Positions 6,172 to 6,318 of a stretch of DNA of 6,318 nucleotides are shown piece after piece (position 1 is the first letter of the stretch; each line of letters starts with the position of its first letter). Source of the stretch: Burkholderiales bacterium (GTDB lineage Bacteria > Pseudomonadota > Gammaproteobacteria > Burkholderiales > Burkholderiaceae_D); NCBI GenBank assembly GCA_028868455.1, contig JAGWUK010000186.1, forward strand, positions 1-6,318. Reading direction: 5' to 3'. The notes under the pieces were generated by a model that was not told where the DNA came from, searched no databases, and saw nothing but the letters and a program-made list of their open reading frames with translations. Made by a program: the position numbers and the translations under genes.

Positions 6172-6202
6172 TTTCACTATTCCATAAAATGGGTATATCA
6201 AT

Positions 6203-6234
6203 AAAAAAAAGGAAGCAATACGCTTCCTTTTTTT
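6203..6234. terminator. Bidirectional intrinsic terminator
   Basis: GGAAGC (6211-6216) and GCTTCC (6222-6227) pair around a 5-base loop. Eight A precede and seven T follow the stem, so it works as a hairpin plus U-tract on both strands. It lies 32 bases after the lysR stop and about 20 bases after the stop of the convergent gene on the right, serving both. Confidence 0.9.
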
Positions 6235-6252
6235 CGTCTGACCGCCAGCAGC

Positions 6253-6318
6253 TCAACTGCGGGCTGGCAATAATGTTCCGACGACTTCACCAAAACCTAT
6301 GCGAGGATACCCTTCTTT
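6253..6318 (-). CDS. C-terminal fragment of an unidentified protein (partial)
   Basis: Minus-strand frame open from the right edge to a TGA at 6253-6255. It encodes the 21 residues KEGYPRIGFGEVVGTLLPARS. The composition reads like a genuine protein end, and the stop sits about 20 bases before a hairpin that works in this direction too; the other two minus frames give less plausible ends. I do not recognise the family from so short a tail. Confidence 0.55.
   Translation of the reverse strand, partial: KEGYPRIGFGEVVGTLLPARS

Noticed and set aside
1..6318. CRISPR array, tRNA, rRNA, insertion sequence or attachment site
   Set aside because: No regularly spaced repeats, cloverleaf, transposase or terminal inverted repeats were seen.

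Overview
The window looks like chromosomal DNA of a Gram-negative, free-living proteobacterium. A TonB-dependent outer-membrane receptor and an exported periplasmic binding protein require an outer membrane. Base composition is balanced (roughly half G+C by eye). The style of the proteins (a LIV-type ABC cassette with an alpha/beta hydrolase, and a divergent LysR regulator) suggests a betaproteobacterium, perhaps Burkholderiales/Oxalobacteraceae. That placement is an impression from the sequence, not a database result.

Layout. Four genes on the minus strand read right to left: a 760-residue TonB-dependent receptor (2518-4800), a 290-residue alpha/beta hydrolase with a GTG start (1545-2417), a 399-residue periplasmic binding protein of the branched-chain amino acid/amide type (182-1381), and the first 60 codons of its ABC ATPase (1-180), which runs off the left edge. 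A weak intrinsic terminator-like hairpin lies between receptor and hydrolase. A LysR-type regulator (about 5248-6171, plus strand) is divergent from the receptor and ends at a strong, probably bidirectional terminator (6203-6234). Just beyond it, the last 21 codons of a convergent minus-strand gene enter from the right edge (6253-6318).

The divergent intergenic region (4801-5247, about 450 bp) holds no credible gene but is dense in inverted repeats. Two 16-bp copies of TGTGC-N6-GCACA lie one on the receptor side (4902-4917) and one at the lysR start (5224-5239). A third 16-bp dyad, TGCGA-N6-TCGCA, sits in the receptor leader (4828-4843). There are further dyads at 4947-4961, 5088-5099 and 5181-5204, and an exact 12-bp direct repeat at 4911-4922 and 5189-5200.

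How the genes may work together (inference): the receptor brings an organic compound across the outer membrane, the binding protein and ABC transporter take it across the inner membrane, and the hydrolase cleaves it (ester, lactone or C-C bond) in the cytoplasm, all under the divergent LysR regulator. The substrate cannot be read from the sequence. No FecI/FecR pair, siderophore gene or N-terminal signalling domain on the receptor is visible, so iron uptake is not the obvious reading.
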